Positions 41,918 through 44,807 of a DNA stretch of 44,807 bases are shown here, in pieces (the first letter of the stretch is position 1; each line of letters starts with the position of its first letter). This DNA is from an uncultured Chloroflexota bacterium. Its GTDB lineage: Bacteria; Chloroflexota; Anaerolineae; Aggregatilineales; Phototrophicaceae. The position numbers and the translations under genes are program-made. The notes below the pieces were generated by a model that saw only the letters and a list, made by a program, of their open reading frames with translations, was not told the origin of the DNA and did not search any database. The stretch covers positions 1-44,807 of the forward strand of contig CALJKV010000101.1 of assembly GCA_937974245.1 (NCBI GenBank), read 5' to 3'.

Positions 41918-43930
41918 TTACCCGGGCCGGCGCAGTGTAGTAGGCCGTTTGGTGGCATTCCCACTGGCAGTGATGCGCAGTTCATCGGAATGTTCCATCG
42001 GGGTGACTACAATTAATACTTCATGTTCCCCGATTACATGGGTTCTGGGCGGCGCATAGATAAAATGCCCATCCGCCCGGCGCACGCCGATCACCCCGGC
42101 ACGAAACAGATTTGTCAACCGTAAATCCTCAATGGTTTTGCCAATCCAAGGGGAATCATCCTGCATGTAGAGTTCGGTGGTTTCGATTCCCACGTGGTAG
42201 TTAAACAGCACATATTGGAGGAAATCGTTGACAGCCGGGCGGGTAGTCGCCAACAGGACGAACTGCCCGGCAACCTGGAACGGACTTACCACGCGATCTG
42301 CCCCAGCCCGCTGTAATTTGTGGATGGCGTCGTCTATATGGGCAGTGGCTGTAATCAGGAGGCGTTTGCTGAGTGCTCGGCAGTTGAGAACCGTCAATAC
42401 GCTGTCCGCTTCGTCTTCCAGTGAAATCATAATTGCCAGTGCCCGCTCAATCCCGGCGCGGCGGAGTGTGTTCTCCTTTGTGGGGTTGCCATGAATCACC
42501 CGAAAGCCTCTTGCCAGAAGTTCATCGGCATACTCCGTGTCGCTGCTGATGATGACAAACGGGCGCTTTGGGTCAAGTTTATTGATGGCGCTGCGTACCA
42601 CATGACCTGTGCCACAGATGATATAGCGCTGGGACATAGCCTGGACCGCGATCTCGGCCTCTTCCCGCGTGAATACCTGCTCTGATTGGCGGGGCGGCGG
42701 GGCTGGAACAGGCAGGCGCTGCCAGTTTGTAAATTGGGATTGGCTGCGTGTACCCTGCTCGCAGTCTCGCTGCAGGGCGGTGGTGGAACGACCAGGGGCA
42801 ACGACTATCAGAATATCATTCTCTTTGAGAATATAGTTTTCATCAGGCGTATACATAAAACTGCCATCATCAGAACCCAGTCCGATCACGGCAGCCTTAA
42901 ACCTTTCGCGGAGTTGCAGGTTGCCGATGCGCTGTCCGATCCAGTTTGAACCTGACGGCAGGGTTAGCTGGGTGGTCTGGGTGTCGGCTGCGGGGCTAAA
43001 AAGAATGCTGTCAAAAAAATCGTTGACTGCAGGGCGCAACGTGGCGTTGTTCAGGAACTGACTGGCGACGTCGAACGGTGTGATGGCACTGTTAGCGCCT
43101 ACGCGGATCATCTGAGGTGCGAGGGCTTCTTCCAGGGTGACGGCAGTGATATAGAGGTTCGGATTGGCACTGCGAGCAGTGAGTACCGTCAGCAGTGTTT
43201 CGGTATCTTTACCCAGCATGACCATCATGGCCTGGGCACGCTCTAACCCGGCGCGTTGCAGCGTTTCTTCCCGATTGGGATCCCCTTCGATCACCAGCAG
43301 ACGATTGCTGCGCAGATGTTCGGCGAATGTGGCGCTGGGGGTAACAATGACCACCGCATCTAACAGGGTTTCCGCCCGATAAAACCGGCGCACACAAAAA
43401 AGGAAAATGCGGCGAATGATCTGGCGAATACGAGGGAAATGACCGTGTGCATCGTCCCCAAAGACGCGATCCAGGAAGCGGTCCAGCGGTAGATAAAATT
43501 GTTCACGATGGTAATCCTGGCGATCCCTGGCGGCCTTCGTAATGAAACTCACTGTTTTATCCACCAGTTCACCTGCACCACAGATAATATAGTGGTGGCT
43601 CAACCGCTCAGCTGCCCGCTGTGTGCGTCGCCGCTGGCGCAGGTCACGCATGGCTGGGCTGAGGATGAATGTAGCGCTGGCTTGAATGCCATAGGCTGTC
43701 ACACTCAATCCAGCTGCTAGCAATACGAGGGTGAACAGTCGTCCCCCGTCGGTCTGGGCTACCTTGTCGCCGTATCCCACAGTGGTGAGAGTCGTTACCG
43801 TGATCCAGATGGCATCCAGAAAAGAGATACCTTCCAGCCACATGAGGCCCAGTATCCCAATTGCCAGCACGATGAGAAACACAATCAGCGCAATAATCAT
43901 CTGCCGGTAGGTTTCTCGAAATGAATCCAT
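41918..43930 (-). CDS. Two-RCK potassium channel protein
   Basis: 670 residues. Two membrane helices flank a pore loop with the K+ selectivity filter TTVGYGD at 49-55. Two cytoplasmic RCK units follow, each a TrkA-N Rossmann domain (HHYIICGAGELVDKTVSF; QRYIICGTGHVVRSAI) with a TrkA-C (PSGSNWIGQRIGNLQL; QDDSPWIGKTIEDLRL). This is the layout of the GsuK/BK type rather than the single-RCK MthK. The first Rossmann domain carries an insertion of about 60 residues (ARDRQDYHREQFYLPLDRFL...RRFYRAETLLD). ATG 43930 with GAGGA 5 nt upstream is preferred over GTG 43951. It is unrelated to the purine genes. Confidence 0.93.
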   Translation of the reverse strand: MDSFRETYRQMIIALIVFLIVLAIGILGLMWLEGISFLDAIWITVTTLTTVGYGDKVAQTDGGRLFTLVLLAAGLSVTAYGIQASATFILSPAMRDLRQRRRTQRAAERLSHHYIICGAGELVDKTVSFITKAARDRQDYHREQFYLPLDRFLDRVFGDDAHGHFPRIRQIIRRIFLFCVRRFYRAETLLDAVVIVTPSATFAEHLRSNRLLVIEGDPNREETLQRAGLERAQAMMVMLGKDTETLLTVLTARSANPNLYITAVTLEEALAPQMIRVGANSAITPFDVASQFLNNATLRPAVNDFFDSILFSPAADTQTTQLTLPSGSNWIGQRIGNLQLRERFKAAVIGLGSDDGSFMYTPDENYILKENDILIVVAPGRSTTALQRDCEQGTRSQSQFTNWQRLPVPAPPPRQSEQVFTREEAEIAVQAMSQRYIICGTGHVVRSAINKLDPKRPFVIISSDTEYADELLARGFRVIHGNPTKENTLRRAGIERALAIMISLEDEADSVLTVLNCRALSKRLLITATAHIDDAIHKLQRAGADRVVSPFQVAGQFVLLATTRPAVNDFLQYVLFNYHVGIETTELYMQDDSPWIGKTIEDLRLTNLFRAGVIGVRRADGHFIYAPPRTHVIGEHEVLIVVTPMEHSDELRITASGNATKRPTTLRRPG

Positions 43931-43966
43931 ATTTTTCCTCAAGAATGTCACAGGTTACAAACTCTG

Positions 43967-43972
43967 ATTATA
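43967..43972 (-). promoter_or_regulatory. Candidate -10 box for the potassium channel gene
   Basis: TATAAT on the minus strand within a palindromic GATTATAATC, 37 bp upstream of the start. The -35 (TTCGCT at 18 bp) is poor. Confidence 0.35.
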
Positions 43973-44073
43973 ATCGGGGATAGGATTTCGAGCGAACGTC
44001 GTGGTGAGCAAATCTTTCTTGTAGACGGTTGCAGGAAATGGAGATAGTCAGGAATTTGAAGGCGAAACGGGGC

Positions 44074-44439
44074 TTATGTCTGTAGTAGGGCTTTGGCGAG
44101 GCGCTTGCTGGCTTGCTTATAAGGTTTTTGGGGGGCGGCGACCAGGACGAGTATCTGGTTTGCCGGCTGGCGCTTAATAAGATAGAGGATCACCTGGCGG
44201 CCTTCAATGTCGTAAAACAACACTTCATCAACATGGTCGAATTGGTCGTGATTTTCGGTGAAGGTGGCGGCACGTTCCGCCAGTTTCGCCAAGGCCATAG
44301 CGAAGTCTTCTGGCAGGTCCTCATCAGCATGAAGAAACAGAATCATTCCACTCGGCACTTCAGCCAGGGCAGCAGCAACAAAACGCCCTTGATTATCGTG
44401 TAACGCCTGCTGAATAATCGCCTGTTGCGTATTCGTCAT
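44074..44439 (-). CDS. Roadblock/LC7-like protein
   Basis: 121 residues: helical TNTQQAIIQQALHDNQGRF, strand AAALAEVPSGMILFLHADED, helix DFAMALAKLAERAATF, then strands DEVLFYDIEGRQVILYLI and QILVLVAAP followed by a helix. The order helix-strand-strand-helix-strand-strand-helix matches Roadblock/LC7 domains, which dimerise and regulate small GTPases such as MglA. The identification rests on fold shape rather than on invariant residues. It lies 7 bp after the 81-residue gene, so the pair is an operon, but no MglA-type GTPase is visible in the window. Confidence 0.65.
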   Translation of the reverse strand: MTNTQQAIIQQALHDNQGRFVAAALAEVPSGMILFLHADEDLPEDFAMALAKLAERAATFTENHDQFDHVDEVLFYDIEGRQVILYLIKRQPANQILVLVAAPQKPYKQASKRLAKALLQT

Positions 44440-44446
44440 AGCGATT

Positions 44447-44692
44447 TCAGTGCTTCTTGAACCAGCCTAATAATCGGTTGACGACACTGCGCCGTTCTTC
44501 TATGCCCTGCTTATATTCAAGCTGAAGCTGCGCCGTCAGGAAGGGCAGCTCGGTGATTCGCATCCGTGCACCGTTGACAATCACCCACCCGTTTTCTATG
44601 GGACGCAGGTCTTTGGGTCTGCGATTGTAGAGTTTTTGATAAGCCTCTACATAATGGTTCATAATCTGTTCGGCGTTCAGTGTTTCCACCAT
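44447..44692 (-). CDS. Small protein of unknown function upstream of the roadblock-like gene
   Basis: 81 residues: a helical start (VETLNAEQIMNHYVEAYQKL), NRRPKDLRPIENGWVIVNG, a short basic middle (ARMRITELPFLTAQLQLEY) and a basic end (VVNRLLGWFKKH). No family recognised. The compact helix-strand pattern suggests a small folded partner protein. It is translated ahead of the roadblock-like gene with a 7-bp gap. ATG 44692 is preceded by GGAGCACCG a few bases upstream. Confidence 0.7.
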   Translation of the reverse strand: MVETLNAEQIMNHYVEAYQKLYNRRPKDLRPIENGWVIVNGARMRITELPFLTAQLQLEYKQGIEERRSVVNRLLGWFKKH

Positions 44693-44807
44693 CGGTGCTC
44701 CTGCCCAAAACCTGCCTTGTATTCATTGTAGGCGCAATGACTGTTAAAATTGCTAAGAACCCATCTGAAAATTAAGCAGGCAAGCGTTTGAGCAAAGTAA
44801 AAATGGA

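Noticed and set aside
1..44807. CRISPR arrays, insertion sequences, prophage or plasmid functions
   Set aside because: No regularly spaced repeats, transposase, integrase, replication or phage structural genes were seen.

Overview
The window looks like a chromosomal segment from an uncultured or little-studied Chloroflexota (Anaerolineae-like) bacterium. This is inferred from the gene mix: F420 synthesis in a bacterium, a Flp-pilin-headed giant PA14 protein, short GGGCGA...TCGCCC palindromes, and a YqeB/YqeC-linked xanthine dehydrogenase set. It is not shown by any marker gene. Many genes start with GTG or TTG, and no transposase, integrase, CRISPR array or rRNA is visible.

Layout. 1-1523: a tiny membrane protein, a gene-poor stretch with two REP-like palindromes, and folD on the minus strand. 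1786-6084: a 1,432-residue surface protein with a class III (Flp-type) prepilin leader, a Pro/Thr linker, two PA14 domains and about five jelly-roll repeats. 6281-10168: a guanylate-kinase-like protein, a YgfZ-type folate-binding protein, an orphan OmpR-type regulator, dCTP deaminase and tRNA-Val(TAC). 10246-10704 (minus): an FtsB/DivIC-like protein.

10862-25577 and 32249-41915: the core is a purine-catabolism locus. It has 8-oxoguanine deaminase, a NUDIX protein, adenine deaminase, a YgeY-type M20 hydrolase, a histidine phosphatase, a YgeW-type carbamoyltransferase, carbamate kinase, two fold-type II PLP enzymes, and an SsnA-type amidohydrolase. Further on come XdhC, a FAD/2Fe-2S fusion subunit, a molybdopterin subunit of the xanthine dehydrogenase family, YqeB, and a YqeC-MocA fusion for cofactor maturation. 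The likely logic: free bases from nucleotides or nucleosides, deaminate them, oxidise them with the molybdenum hydroxylase, open the rings, and recover carbamoyl phosphate/ATP and ammonia through YgeW and carbamate kinase. A hydantoinase (HyuA) and a canonical YgeX are not in the window.

24906-29719: an almost complete F420 cluster (NADPH:F420 reductase, CofE, FbiB-C-type nitroreductase, CofD, CofC, and an LLM-class F420-dependent oxidoreductase) sits inside the purine locus, between ssnA and xdhC. CofG/CofH (FbiC) is absent here. A GT-C membrane glycosyltransferase follows it.

The most interesting gene is 35704-37470. It is a 588-residue protein between the two xanthine dehydrogenase subunit genes. 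Its C-terminal part carries the motif series of the nucleoside phosphorylase / AMP nucleosidase fold (a G-D-V strand motif, an E-M-E motif, and a late S-D-x-P motif). It is a good candidate for an undescribed purine-releasing enzyme. 41918-44692 (minus): a two-RCK potassium channel, a roadblock-like protein and a small conserved protein. All functions are read from motifs by eye; no database search was run.
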